A DNA stretch of 64,000 nt from Rostratula benghalensis (taxonomy: Eukaryota > Chordata > Aves > Charadriiformes > Rostratulidae): the NCBI GenBank assembly GCA_013399305.1, contig VXAI01000025.1:4642798-4706797 (forward strand). The letters are read 5' to 3'. The notes beneath the pieces were generated by a model. The model did not search any database and had not been told where the DNA came from. It saw only the letters and a program-made list of their open reading frames with translations. This document shows, piece after piece, positions 14,759-26,872 of the stretch. Each line of letters begins with the position of its first letter. Position 1 is the stretch's first letter. The position numbers were made by a program, and so were the translations under genes.

Positions 14759-14852
14759 GTGGTTAGCATGTGGTTGCCCTGGGTCAGAGTGACATGGGGG
14801 GAGCAGTGGTTAGCATGTGGTTGCCCTGGGTCAGAGTGACATGGGGGGAGCA
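14759..14852 (+). repeat. Exact 47-bp tandem duplication, two copies
   Basis: Positions 14,759-14,805 and 14,806-14,852 are identical over 47 bases, with no spacer. The unit begins 'gtggttagcatgtggttgcc' and ends in a G6 run followed by 'agca'. A 9-base partial unit precedes it at 14,750-14,758. Perfect identity implies either a recent duplication or an assembly collapse/expansion artefact. No gene is affected. Confidence 0.95.
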
Positions 14853-17800
14853 CTACGGTGCATCTGCAGCACCTTCTCCCCATGCAGCAGTGGTCACACT
14901 CCGCTGAAGCACGGGAAGAGATGGGGCGCTCCTTCCCTGGGTCTGTGGGGCACACTGGATGTGCCATCAGGAGGGCAGGTGACAATATGCATAAGTACAC
15001 ACTAATGGTCTCCAGTGTGGCCAGCTTTGTTAGCCATTGAGGAAGAGGCATCAGCAATGTGGCCTTCGGCAAGGGCTAAACAAGCTCTCTGGAGAGCCTG
15101 GCTACGTTCTTCCGTTGTCAGCCTGGGATGAAGCTCATTTCACTGCATCCAAAATATGATTGTGACTTGAGCAACAAGACCAAAGCAATCTTGAGTACAC
15201 CTCCAGGTGGCTGACGATGTGTCTCCTGCTTGCAGTACAGACACACACGCAGAAGGAAGCGTTACCTGGTCTCATTCTGTCATCCCGAATCTGACCCTCT
15301 CTTAGCAACCATAACTGACAAAACTAAATCTGACTCAGGTACCTGCATCAGGAGTTCAGTTTGACACCTCAATCCCTTTGAGATACAGAACTCAGGTACT
15401 TGGAAATGAGCCTAGGAAAATCATCTGCTTTCTCCAGAGTGCCTACCTAGGAAAAGACATAAAATTCACATTGAAAACAAAGCTATGCAAAAAAAAAAAA
15501 AAAAAAACTTCCAACCCCAAACGAAAACTCAGACCTTTCTTGCAGACTGCACTTAATGGGCAGGACACTTCACACATCTGCTGACAAGACCCAGCTTTGT
15601 GCAGATGTCTAGAAGGTGTCTAGAGCTGCAAAAGTCACTTAGTTTACAAAGACTCCTGCAGTGGTTTTGGAAAGACATCTCTGCATCCATCTTCATTTTA
15701 AGTACTCTGATACTTAGACACTGGGAAATCTGCCTGGTTGCTGCTGCACTTGTTACAACAGTTAGCGGCACTTCCCATATGTAAATTCAAAATCCCAATA
15801 TTTTCTATGCAGCCCAGTCCTACAGTAGTCTGGAAAGTACTCGAGGTGATTTTTGGGAAGATATGATGTCTCATTCAAAGTCTGTGCTTTGTCATAGGAA
15901 ACGTTTTCATACGCTACTTTTACAGGGTTTCTGCAGCGCTTTAACTAAATTTCCCTACTCAGCAAATATAAATTCCAAACAATACAATACCATTCTCACA
16001 CAGCTGCCATCATAACCTCGCACAACTTCAGTCTGAGGCATTTGTTCCACTAAAGTACTGTCCTATTTCATTTGTATGGTCCTGTTTGAGGACGCAGGAC
16101 TTAGTTTTTTTATGTAATATTAAACCAAGGAACTGTTTGCTCAGCCAGGGCAACAAGAAATACAAAGAAAGTACATATGTCCAAAAGGATAATAGCTGAC
16201 TATCAAACAAATCCCAGAAATTAGTTGTGAAATGAAGTGGAATATGTGAATGGTTATGAAAAACAACTAAATTAATTTACATGGGTAAAATAAACGGTAC
16301 ATGAGAGAAAACTGCCACGGCAGAGTTATTTTCCGTATTCAGAATAAATGGGATTGGATATGCACATGCATGTGTGCATTTATGGGCACTTATGTGAGAG
16401 AGATTTATTAAAAATGCTTAATGAAATCGCCATGGTTGTATCAACTTACACACAGTGGTTTGCAGGCCTAATCCTGCTCATGTTAAAGGTAATGGAAATA
16501 AGAACAGTTGACTAATTATCACTCCGTTAGTGCTCCAGAATATCCATGTTGAATTCTAACAAATTACTAGAACCTCAGGGAAAAAAACAATGCTAATTAA
16601 GATGAACTTTAGGTGTAGGACCTAATTAATATGATCTTTACGTGAAACTTGTTCCAAATGAAGCAACTTTAAAAGTTATACGAATAAATGCCTTGGGCTG
16701 TATAGCACTAAATAAGTCAAAAAATAAACAAACATGTTCCTTAAAATCAGCAAGTAACAAATCAAGATATTAAGAGGGGTATTATGTGACTGCAAGACTT
16801 TGCCTCAGCAAAGATTTTTATTTGCTTTAGCTCCAACACCAGTGTTGGTGGTGAAATGATAGATGCTGGAGATCGTTTCTCTTTCTAACTGGTGCCACAT
16901 ATGGATGCTGAGGGAGAAGCAGAAGTGCAGCAAGAATATGAAAGTGACTCTTTTAGTTGGGTGAAAGTATTGATTTCAAGATCTTGTCAATGTCATAAAC
17001 AAGAGTTTAAAACTACACCTTTCGGTAACTTAAAAATATATTTTTTTTCCCTGCTGTTTTGAGGAAGGCAGCTAGATTCCCAAACTGGAGAAATTTGTGC
17101 ACCAAGTCATTAAAGAAGGTATAATGGTACATGGGTTGGTACAGCTCCAGTTTGTGCATCCAGGTACGTGTATATGTCTGTATGACTTAGGTATGTGGGG
17201 ACTGAAGGCAGTTTACTTAGAAATATTCTGGAAACTGCAGAAGAAAAAGGAAATTAATCTCAAGGTACCATTTCTGTTGTTCCTCAGTGCAACCCTTTGA
17301 ACCTGGCTGTTCCAGAGAGCCTGGTTGGCCAATGCTACGTACAAAACGTCGGCCCCTGGCAGTCTCAGAAGAACTGCGAGCCCAGGGGCAGAAAGGCTTG
17401 GAGCACAAGTGCCTTCAGCCAGGTGGGTAGTGCTGGCTTTGTGGGACTCAGCTCCACCAGCCAACCTCAGGGACATAAGCTCACAAATTAGGAGAAAGTG
17501 AACTTCTCCATGCACTGGGAAAGGGACTTTACAAGTTTCTGAGGACAAAGAGTTACTCTAGAAGTATCAGTGTTATCTAGTAGTAGTAGTTCTTACAGAA
17601 CTGGACAAATTTCTTACAGTCCTTCTGTGTTCCCCATCTGGGGGTAAAAGCTAAGCCAGCTGTGAAGCCTAGGGCAGAACTCTGGACATCTGTAGCACCT
17701 AGATGCCAGATGGACTTAATCCTCTGGCTGGAATCCAGAATCTAAGGATGAATCCTGATCCCATTGAAACTGCTGGCAAGGGTCCCACTGGTTTTAGTAA

Positions 17801-18130
17801 GGTCACCCTCTGGTCTGTGCTCCAGCAGAACTTCTGGGAGATCCTTCCATACAGCATTTTTTTTTCTGAATGAAACTAAGTTGACTGAGTACTGATTTAT
17901 CCACATCATAACAAATACCACAGCAAGGAAGAAAAAAAAAAAAAAAAGACAAGCCTTTGGAAAACAAAATAATGATTTACAGTTACTCTGTTCTGAGCAG
18001 ATATAATAAAAATATCAGATGCAATATATGGACATACATTAGCATTTTGGCTTTGTCTGCTAAACTGGAATTCCTCACATGCTGACCTCTTGCCCCCCTC
18101 CTACTTCTATTTTTCTCTCTCACCACTCCA
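14853..18130. other. Unique noncoding sequence with possible old-repeat traces
   Basis: No gene is recognised. The part at 16,230-16,620 is AT-rich, complex and ORF-poor. It has many TTAAT/AATTA cores and a perfect 12-bp palindrome at 16,363-16,374, so a cis-regulatory role is conceivable. Around 17,690-17,800 the text ('gtagcacctagatgccagat', then 'cctgatcccattgaa') resembles an old dispersed amniote repeat that I cannot name. An A run lies at 17,932-17,947. Confidence 0.45.
15489..15507 (+). repeat. Poly(A) run
   Basis: An uninterrupted run of 19 A in unique sequence. No recognisable retroposed body lies immediately upstream, so it is annotated only as a homopolymer. Confidence 0.9.
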
Positions 18131-18131
18131 T

Positions 18132-18352
18132 GAAAAAAAAAAAATTGAGTGAGGAGAAAGACATAAAGAAAGAGACACAGAGAAAGAAGAAAAAAAGAGG
18201 AGGAGGGAGAAGACATCTCAGAGAAAGTAGTAAAGAGAGCAAAAGAAAGAGAAAAAATGAAAAAAGAATGGAAGAGGGAGCAACAGAACAAAAGCAAGCT
18301 AAAGTGAGCAGGAGAAAGAAAGAAAGAAAGAAAGAAAAGAGAGAAATCAATG
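18132..18352 (+). repeat. Polypurine tract with (GAAA)n core
   Basis: About 220 bases are overwhelmingly A and G on the plus strand, with only scattered C and T. A clean GAAA-type microsatellite lies near 18,310-18,345. The tract opens a lysine/arginine/glutamate-rich frame on the plus strand and a Phe/Leu/Ser-rich one on the minus strand. Both are composition artefacts. Long purine strands of this kind can form triplex DNA and are often length-variable. Confidence 0.85.
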
Positions 18353-20751
18353 CACTGCCAGTCAGTTTTTTAGGGCTTGTGAAAGTTATGGGGCCCTACA
18401 TGGAGAAGGCATTACATTTTTTGATCTGCAGCCAGATTCTTAATGAAATAGGAGGGCAGGAGGGAGGCTAATGTGATTCAGCATCTAAAAGCAAGCAGTT
18501 GCATCAATAATCTTTAGCACTGGCACTTGTGCTAAGACAAAACATAACAGAGTTTAGAAGACAAGTTGTCAGTGTGATTTGGGGGCCTTTCAGTTATTCA
18601 ATATAACTCCATTAGGTTTTGGAAGCATAAACAGGTAGCAGGGTTTTGTGCAAGTAATACTCTTAAACCAGTATGTAATTAAAATTGAGCTCTTTGGAGA
18701 ATAATTCTGCTACATATTACTAGAGGTGACCTCTATTTTATCAATCTCTAGTGAATACCACTATTTGTTTTAGCTTTATCCACTTTCAGGCTAGCAAACA
18801 TAACCACGAAGCAACAGAGTGACGAGCTGAGTGGCACAGGCTTGAGCACAGGCTGTCTTTGTGCTCGGAGTGAAGCTCTCACTTCACAGTTAAAGCACCT
18901 TTAGAAGACCAGTGCCCTCCCACTTCCACTGCCACCTAACTTCTGCCTCACCTCCCTGGGGAAGCATTTTTTTTTTTTAAAAAAAATTATTTACTTTTCT
19001 GGAGAAGTTTTTTACTTTTGCTGTTGTTGTTTAATGTGCAAAGTGTTGGGGTTAACTAGGTTAAAGGAAATTTCCTCAATCTTCTTTTTCTCCCTTCAGC
19101 TGGAATAGTACATAAAACTTAGACTGACCTTTAAGGCTCAGCTTTGCAAAGCTGCCAGGGCAAGGAATTTGGGTGGGATGAAATTCCCACCAACGTCTCA
19201 CTTCCAGTCAGTCTCTGGGTGACTTGATTCCCCTTTTAACCTCTCACAGAGAGCACAAGCTCACTGGGTTGTAGGGCCTTGTCAGGGTCTCCTCCAAGAT
19301 CACCCTGGGGGCTCTGACCAATGGAGTACACTGAAAACAGAGATCATAGCCTTCACCAAGGTGCTCAGGAATACAAACTGTTAGTCCATGAGCCAAATAT
19401 ATTAGATTTTAAAAAATCTCTCACATCAGATACTGAGCTTAAACCTCTGTGACCATTGGTCAACTGGGCAGAACGGGCTTCCAACAAGAGCACCTCAAAA
19501 AACCTTCTCTGTTCTTAAAAGAGCATCCTATCACTGCAGAAAATCCTCAGGTATGAAGAGGACACCAGAATTTGAGATGGAAAATTAGCTCAAGCCAGGC
19601 AAAGCTTATGCTCCTCAAATCTCTCAGTAAAGCCTGGATCATTACTGAACAAGTTGAGCAGCACAATTTTCCAGGTGGAAGGTACTAAAAGAAGAACAAG
19701 TGCTGGAGTCACAGCACTGTGAATCTTAGTTTCCCCCTTTAAGCATTCGAGTCAGCGTAGTCCCTTGGTAATGGGCTCCTAACACTGATCTATGGCAAGC
19801 ACTTCCCACAGGCCAGTTCTCAAACACACAACTTCAGTCTGACAGAACTTTCTTTTTATTTTACCTCTTCTGTTCAGATCTCAGGATGCTTGCTTGCTCC
19901 CAATGTAAACCACCTATGTATAAAATTGATTTTATGGTAACTACAAGAATTAATTTTGCTGAACTGGTAGAGAAAGAACTGGGAAGTGAACGGTGAGAAC
20001 TACCAGCAAAAGCTGATTTTGCAACACTTCATTTTCCCCATTTGTCTTAAATACAGCATTTCGTTCACTGTTCTACTTGCCTATTTTGTATTAAAATAAT
20101 ATAGCAAGCTGATTTTGAATTAAAGGAAAAAATCCAGCTAGTGAGACAGCGCAAGGGAATGTGAATGATATTACATCCCAAGCATGCACACCCCCTCACT
20201 TCTATCCCTTAAGCTTGCAGGGACTATTTTTTCAGAATTTCTCCATTTCTTGCCATTAATGCCGTTTGAATTGTCTCCTGGTCTCCTAACACAGGACTGT
20301 TGTCTGCCTTCTTCATTAATCTTCATAAATTTCAAGAAATACAATGGCCTGTCCCCCACCCTCCAGGGCAGTGGCAATTTAAGAGGGCAAATGTTTTGAG
20401 GAGATGGTTCGAGTGCCTACCCCATGCCTTACTGCACCGTGGTCGAGCCCAAGGGGGATTTTATCCCCCCTTCACGTTTTGCCTTTTTAAATAGTATTAA
20501 TTCTCCCCAGTGCTTTCAAGCTCCCAGGAAAATCTAAACAATTTTGGCTCTGTAGGAGAAAAGAATGCAAGGATTCCTATAGAACATATAGATGGTGTTT
20601 GAATATTGCCATTAGATGCCTGTTGGTACCTCTTCAGTTCAATGTGCCTGCACCTCCAGCCCTCCTCATGCTCCTGGGCCAGGGGTGTGAGGAAATCATC
20701 GTAAAAAGTTTCAGAGATCCCAAAGCTTTATACTTCGGGGCTTAGTTCTTT
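18353..20751. other. Unique noncoding sequence
   Basis: No gene, RNA or repeat is recognised, apart from a T/A run at about 18,969-18,987. No open frame longer than about 70 codons shows coding character. Confidence 0.55.
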
Positions 20752-20828
20752 AAAAAAAAAAGAAAATAAATAAGTAAAATCCAGCCAAACAAACAGAAGC
20801 CAAACCAAACCAAAAAAAAAAATAAATG
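20752..20828 (+). repeat. A-rich low-complexity tract
   Basis: A-rich sequence of mixed AAAT, AAAC and poly(A) units, including 'ccaaaccaaacc' repeats. It is simple low-complexity DNA with no element body recognised. Confidence 0.8.
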
Positions 20829-21329
20829 AACCCAAGGACATTGTGCAGCTTGATACTACTGCACAAAATGATTTAGCAATTAAATAACAATTTACAAGGC
20901 AGCACAAAATGTGCTAATAGGTATAAAAAGCAATGTAAACAAGTGCAGAAAACATCACATATCGAGCAAAAATTTCCACAGTGCAGTGCTGAGTGTCCCT
21001 AGACAAATCGCTTTCTTCCATATTTCATCTGGAAAAACATCCTCCCAGAAACAGACGGTACCAGTTGGGGTGTCGGGTCCAACACCTAAACTGAAAAAAC
21101 CCCCCAGATTCAGTCCTCAGGTTTATTGGATGCTTAGAGTCTGGCACTGGGATGTTGGGGGGTTCTTCCCTGGCCATTGGATGAAATCCCCTTCTGGACC
21201 ATTTCATTCCACTGGGGGGATATGGCACAGTATAAGGAAAACAAAGAGAACTGAGTTGAAGCTTGTGGAAAGCTAACTCTCTTTGGAGGGAGCCAAAGCA
21301 GTAATAAAAACTGTTCTAATGATTTGATC

Positions 21330-21720
21330 AGCAAAACGAACTAAAAGCAAAGTTTGGAATTAATGAGAGCTCTAGATCAAAACCACGGATGATTTTCCTC
21401 TCATTAGTGGTTTTTATCATCAGATGTTAGCATTGTTTGAATGAAATTCATTCAAAGACCTCAAATAAAAGCAGTATTTGGTAAAAGAAACCGTGATTTG
21501 GGTCTATTAACAAACAGAACATCTTGCTAAATAATTCCTTTATGAACTATTCAGTAATGATGTAAAGCTGGTGCCTTTCTGCTGCCTCAGTGAAACAGCC
21601 TTCAGAAAGATCATTAAACTGGCTTTTTGTGAGAGGAGCGAAAGAGAATGACCCAAACGTCTGTTATAAGTTTATATTGGTTTCCAACTCAATTAGGCCT
21701 TAGGATAGAGATGAAAGCAG
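21330..21720. promoter_or_regulatory. Candidate noncoding regulatory element (unproven)
   Basis: An AT-rich but high-complexity stretch, free of long frames and recognisable repeats, with several homeodomain-type TAAT/ATTA cores. Two inverted RUNX-like AACCAC sites lie at about 21,381-21,386 and 21,407-21,412. A 21-bp palindrome lies at 21,436-21,456. This texture is common in conserved developmental enhancers of vertebrates. I infer a possible regulatory role from motif density alone. Conservation was not testable. Confidence 0.25.
21436..21456. repeat. 21-bp palindrome, 10-bp arms with 1-base centre
   Basis: The arms 'tttgaatgaa' and 'ttcattcaaa' are perfect reverse complements around a single A. 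Such an arrangement could be a dimeric transcription-factor site or a small cruciform. No function is shown. Confidence 0.9.
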
Positions 21721-22690
21721 AGCGTGGTCTCCTTCGAGGCCGTTTCAAACAGCTAAACTTTCGAAAGGAGCCCTTCTGAAAACTCCTCGGGATGGAGGCT
21801 GCCACTTTCCAAGAAGCCTCACATCACCGTGGCCCAGATCCGACGGATGGGAGGGGGAGATGCTTGTTTAAAAAAAAAAAATAAAAAAAAATTCAGCAGC
21901 TGATCTGTGGTGGATCCTGGCCAGCACTGCCGCCGGAGACACACAGCATATTGTGGAAGGAATTTTGGTACGAACGAAGCCACCGCAAAAAATAACAACA
22001 AACCCTCCCCTCCTCTTCTCCCCTTTCCTCCGCTCGGGAATCCTCCTCCCTGGCTTTTAATTTTTTTGCTTTCCAGCAAGGCCCCACTGGTGGAAGCCCT
22101 TGCCAGCTGGCCTTGGCCAGACAAAGCCCCTCTCGGCAGCAGCATCGCTGCCACCCTGGGGGGCTTTTGCCCGGTGACAGATGCCTTGCAGGCACAGCCA
22201 GCAGCACCCAGCAGCCCAGCCCCCCCAGATTCCCTGGGGAGGTTCAGCTGGCAAAAGGATGGGGTTTATACTCGCTTTAGGGGATTGGAGGGCTAGGGTG
22301 GCTTTTATGGCTTGCAAGAAGTCTCTGGAAGGAGTTAAGGGAAAGTAGCGGTGGGCTGCAGGGGAGACCAAGCTTGCACAGCCCCATCCAGGGCATAACT
22401 GAAGGGGCTCCATCCACAACACCTCCATCTTCAACGCCTCCTCTCAACTGCCTTTCATTCCAGTGCCACAGCTGGCATCTCCAAAAGATTTTTTTGACCA
22501 CGTGAAAAAACACAACCCAGAAATGCTCGGCTAGTTTCTCACTGGAAACTCCCTCGAACTGATTCAATTCGAGTATAGCAGCCTCTTCCAAAAGAAACAT
22601 GTTCTGTCAGAAACGTTTCACCTGCTCACTAAGTACACTCACTACACAGAGCCTTTTTATAATGTGCTAATTTATTTTTAGAAACGGTTT
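21720..22690. other. Moderately GC-rich noncoding block
   Basis: GC rises here compared with the flanks, with scattered CpG, a mixed A-rich tract at 21,869-21,892 and a pyrimidine-rich stretch near 22,005-22,055. Several overlapping frames of 100-130 codons exist on both strands. None shows a known domain, a consistent coding strand or a good ATG context, so I do not call an exon. Confidence 0.4.
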
Positions 22691-22699
22691 TATATCGCA

Positions 22700-22800
22700 G
22701 AGCACCCTGAGTGCCTTTGGCAACTTCAGGTACTTTAGAAATAAATGTATTATTATTCCTCTTTAGAGATTTAAACTGTATGTTAAGTGGTTAAAAGTAG
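22700..22800 (+). mobile_element. Possible ancient SINE/MIR-like relic
   Basis: A stretch reading 'gtactttagaaataaatg', then 'tattattattcctc', then a 'gttaagtgg' block is collinear with the tail of old CORE-SINE/MIR-type repeats. In those the order is low-complexity 'attattatt', then 'cattttacagatg', then 'gaggttaag'. Divergence is high and the match is from memory, so chance resemblance is possible. Confidence 0.25.
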
Positions 22801-22855
22801 CCATTACATGGTTGGTGGCTTTTTCTTTTATTGGTTTTCCCAATGGCAATTTTAA

Positions 22856-22905
22856 TACTGAATTTTATTATTTTTATTAATTTTATTATTTATTTATATT
22901 ATAGC
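22856..22905 (+). repeat. AT-rich (TTA/TTTA)n tract
   Basis: About 50 bases of irregular TTTTATTA and TTTATTTA units with almost no G or C. It directly follows the possible relic at 22,700-22,800, where such tails are common. Confidence 0.75.
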
Positions 22906-25900
22906 ACTTAGACTCTCAATTTAGGAAGAATCAGTTCCAAAAAAAGGAGCTGGGTGCCTGACTGGCAAATGAGGTGCCTAAGGCCAAAGCTCTGACCCTG
23001 AAAAATTCTGAGCTCTCAGGGCATTAAAATCCTTTTCTGATCTCACTCTTCTCAAGACTTCTCCACTTCTGCTCCTGCTCCTTCCCAGGAGACCCTCAGC
23101 CCTCCTGGACCAGTTCCTTTAGCAGCAACAGGAGATCTCATTGCCTGGCTTCTCTGAGGAGATAAACCTAATTTGCATTTTTCAAGTTATACTTGATATA
23201 CACATCAAGACACAAACTAGAGTTGCCTTCTCTCCAAAGAAACCATGTGCTGTAGCTCTTTGTTCTAAAAACTGTGGCCCATTTTCAGGCCAGATTCATC
23301 ACTCTGCTCTGGAATAAGGTGGCCCATACCTCACAAAGACAACTGCTACACCTCATCCTGGATTAGCCCACCATGCATGGGTTTCACCAGGTGGTTTTTG
23401 AGGCCAACTTCCAGCACAGAAGAATTCAAAATTCACTAACCAAAGCTCCAGAAAACTCTCCTCCTGCAGATCAGTGGTTGAAGAGGAAAAACCAAGGCAT
23501 AAGCTCTAGGATCAGATGTTCCTTACTTTCTGGGTAAAGACACAAGACCCTGTCCTGTCAATGCTGACAACCCCTGAAACTCTCAGTAAGGCACCTACAC
23601 TTTGGAGACATCAAGGCGTGAAGACCAACTCTATTTTCGTTATCTTCTTCCAGATGAAACTCCAGCTAACTGCTCTTGGTGTCTTCAAGCACCTTCTGAA
23701 TGTGCCTGGGCTCAGATCCCCTACTGCTGTGTCCCTCTATGCTAAGATAGCCCAGCTTCAGGTTTCCAATTTCAGTTCCTGGAGACAAGCATGTAAAATG
23801 TATATCTTAACAATATTTAGCTTGGTGGGCCAAAAAACTTCTCATGAAGTTTAAAATGCAGTTTGGAAAAGTTTTCTATCTTGGAAGGATGGAAACTTTC
23901 TCAACTCAGGCACCTGAAACTGAATTCTGCCGCCCCTGAGCCCATCCAGTCACACAAACACGATAAGAAACCAAATGCTCTGTGGCAACTGTGCACATGT
24001 TCTGCTGGAATTGCATCTACTAACCTTCCTCAAGAAACCATCAGTTGATGTGAGTGGAAAACAGCCAGCTGATCAGTCCTGATGGACTGCTGCATGGAGA
24101 TCTAGCCCGTGTCACTAAAATGCCCGTTCATCCAATTAACCAAATCGCTAGAGAGAACTCCAGCCAAGTGCAACACTTAGTGGGCTGCCATTACCAAGAG
24201 GCTTGCACACCAGAGATACAGTCTCTGCAAAGCTGGAAGTTTCTTCTGTGGCTCTTCAAAGAGCATGAAGTCATTTTTTTAAGACCTCCAAGGTGTGTTT
24301 CCTACTTGCCCACAGAGCAGTAATGCAGCCTGAGTTCAATTCACTTAGGTAAGTGCCAGTAAATTTAGTCAGGTGTCTGAAATTAAGTCTTAAAATTTCA
24401 CAATGAGACATATATAGGTTTTTACCTGCAATCAGGCATTTTAGTGTCAAATTAGGCTGATGAGCAGACTCTGCTATTATAACTATGGTATTTATCATTA
24501 TATAATTACAATTACACTATTGTAATTAAAGGACACGACTCACAAGAAGACCAACCGTCGGAAACAGGAGATGCTTCCTAGAAACCATGGTAGCACGGTC
24601 AGCTGCTCTGTGATATGGGCTGAAAAGGCCCCCGAGCACCAGGAGAGCCAACAAGAAATCGGATCAGCCAAACAGGGAGCAGGGAGCAGGTAAGACTCAA
24701 GACCGGCCCCATCGGTGAAGGTCACAAAAATCAGCAGTAATCTCTCCACTGGTTTTGACAGGTGCTGGCTGAGATGTCATATGTAAAGTCCCTGGCACTC
24801 CGGTAACACAAAACTTCATTCCTTCCAAAGCTTTATTAGCCTCAAAAATTCATAAAGACTACAGAATTTGATCTGAAAAGTTTAATTCTTTGAAAATCTG
24901 GCAGCCTGGATAGAAATTCTGGGCACCTGGCTTGAGCACTGCTCAGTTTCCTCCAGTTTCATCTACGGTGCCATTATTTATTTAGTTCTGCAAGTTTTTT
25001 AGAGGAATGCTGCAATGTGAAACATATCACTTGCAGAGAGCCCCAGTTTTGGCAGCCCTTACAAAACTAATGCCAACTCAATGCAAATCTCTCTCTGCTT
25101 GTTTGCATGTATTATAACAGCAAGAAATACATTTTCTTAGAGGCATAATGAAAATACGCTCGAGGCTAACACCAATGTCCCTATACAGAAAACATAACAG
25201 CTGAGTTTGTTTTTTTCCCATGTGAGTTTAGATAAGTCAATTATTTGTAGACTGCCGATTATTACATACTCAAGGTGGTATCAGCAACGTAGAGTTATCC
25301 AGCAGGAATTATCTGCTTGATTTTTTAAAAATGTCATTACACTTGTGCCCCCCATTGGCTTTGATACGGGGTTTTTTTGGGTTCTTTTTTGATTCTGAAA
25401 AGCATTCTTTTAAAAATCACTGTATTAAATAAATCAAAGAGTGCATCCTTGCATGCCTTTAATGACCTGAAGATGTCAAATGCTGTTTTGAAGCTGCACT
25501 ACAAACAACAAAGAAGGATGGGGGTAGTCCTGCAGTTCTCACGGTCCTGCAAGCTCTTACATTTTTGAAACGATCCAGTTTCTCTAGCAGGTTTCTACAT
25601 CTGCTCTGGCTTCCTTTTTATTAACCACCAGCTCAGCTAAGGAACAAAGTCCCTGTTAAGTCCTCTGTCAGATGCTAGTTCAGCGTGAGGCTCTGGCCGT
25701 GCTCTGCAGGGGACCTGGCCCGTGCCTTGAAGCAGGAGGCCATCGCCTGCGGCTGCTGAGTGGGTGGATGCTCCAAGGTTTACGCCTTGGAACAGCTGAA
25801 TTTTGGATAGAAAAGGAAAAATGCAAACTCACGTCTGAAATCTCAGGAAGGTACCCGTTCCACCAGGGTCTGACTGCCAGATCCAACCACCCAAGGACTG

Positions 25901-26570
25901 TAGAGCCTTCAAATATTATGGCTTGGGGTCACTCTGCAGCTACATCTGGTGTTAAACACATGCTTCGTATGGGCTACATAAAAACAAAATGTTGACGTGC
26001 TCTTGACTATTTTGTACAAGAGCATTAATGTTGTAAAACACCATGTCTTATCCTATAAACAGTAGGGATTCATTTATTGTATACCCACTGAGTGTTTATT
26101 AAATGCATCCATCTCCAAAGCGCAGCCACTTATCACAATTCACCACAACCACGCAACAAATTCCAGCTAAAAGTATCCAACATTTATTTTCCTGAACATC
26201 ACAACAAACTAAGTCTTGTCTGCATGCAGCTAATGCATATGAGAGGCAAATAGTATGAGTTTGCAAACATAGGTCCGAACGAGGTGCCAGAACATATTCC
26301 CTAAGCATCAGGCATCTTTGTATTTTAAGTTTCTGATGCACTTAATCAAGGGGAAGGTGAGAGCTTTTGGATGGTGGCTTCCCCTTTGCACCTCCACTGT
26401 CAGCTGCTGGATGAATTCCAGCGTATGACCACAATATTGAGATCAAAACGGGTATCTCAGCTTCACCGATCACAAGGCTTTTTGTGTATTTTTGCAGGTT
26501 TTCAGTTCACATCAAGACACAAACAGACCTACTGGCAACTCTGGTAATGAGCGTTTGGGGTTCTGCACTT
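22906..26570. other. Unique noncoding sequence
   Basis: No gene or classified repeat is recognised. A 10-bp perfect inverted repeat with a 6-base loop (arms 24,503-24,512 and 24,519-24,528) is the only clear structure. A frame at 23,516-23,854 (112 codons, plus strand) has no recognised domain. Confidence 0.55.
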
Positions 26571-26576
26571 GACTCA

Positions 26577-26690
26577 GTGACTCACAGAGCATCCCTGTGC
26601 CTCAGCTTCACCCCTCCAAAAGGGTGTTAAAGCAGACATGGCTATTTACAAGGCTATTGTGAAAGTTAATTTATATTTCTAAGGTTAAAG
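26577..26690 (-). mobile_element. Ancient MIR-like SINE relic
   Basis: The plus strand shows 'tgtgcctcagcttc', then a spacer, then 'caaggctattgtgaaag', 'ttaatttatatttctaagg' and a trailing 'ttaaag'. That order is the reverse complement of the old amniote MIR/CORE-SINE type, in which 'gcctcagtttccc' precedes 'gttgtgaggatta'. The resemblance is stronger than at 22,700. The family name is tentative. No coding content. Confidence 0.45.
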
Positions 26691-26858
26691 CAAGTATTTA
26701 CGTGTTTTTCTTGGTTTCACTGATGCATCATACAGTCAGGCATAGGCTAAAACTGGTTGTTATTAAAAGAGGTTTCTCTCCTTCACAGCTACTTAAAAAC
26801 TCCAAGCAACATTCCTGCTTCAAGTTTAAAAACCAAAACAACAAAGCAAAAAATACAA

Positions 26859-26872
26859 TTTTTTTTTTTTTT
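26859..26872 (+). repeat. Poly(T) run
   Basis: Fourteen consecutive T, followed by a C-rich stretch. Simple homopolymer. Confidence 0.85.

Noticed and set aside
18079..18471. 130-codon lysine/glutamate-rich frame.
   Set aside because: It is the direct translation of a polypurine tract; purine-only DNA cannot contain most stop contexts and yields Lys/Arg/Glu/Gly by composition.
22277..22600. Several 100-130 codon frames on both strands between 21.8 and 22.6 kb.
   Set aside because: They are open simultaneously on opposite strands in a GC-elevated block, which is a composition effect; none shows domain content.
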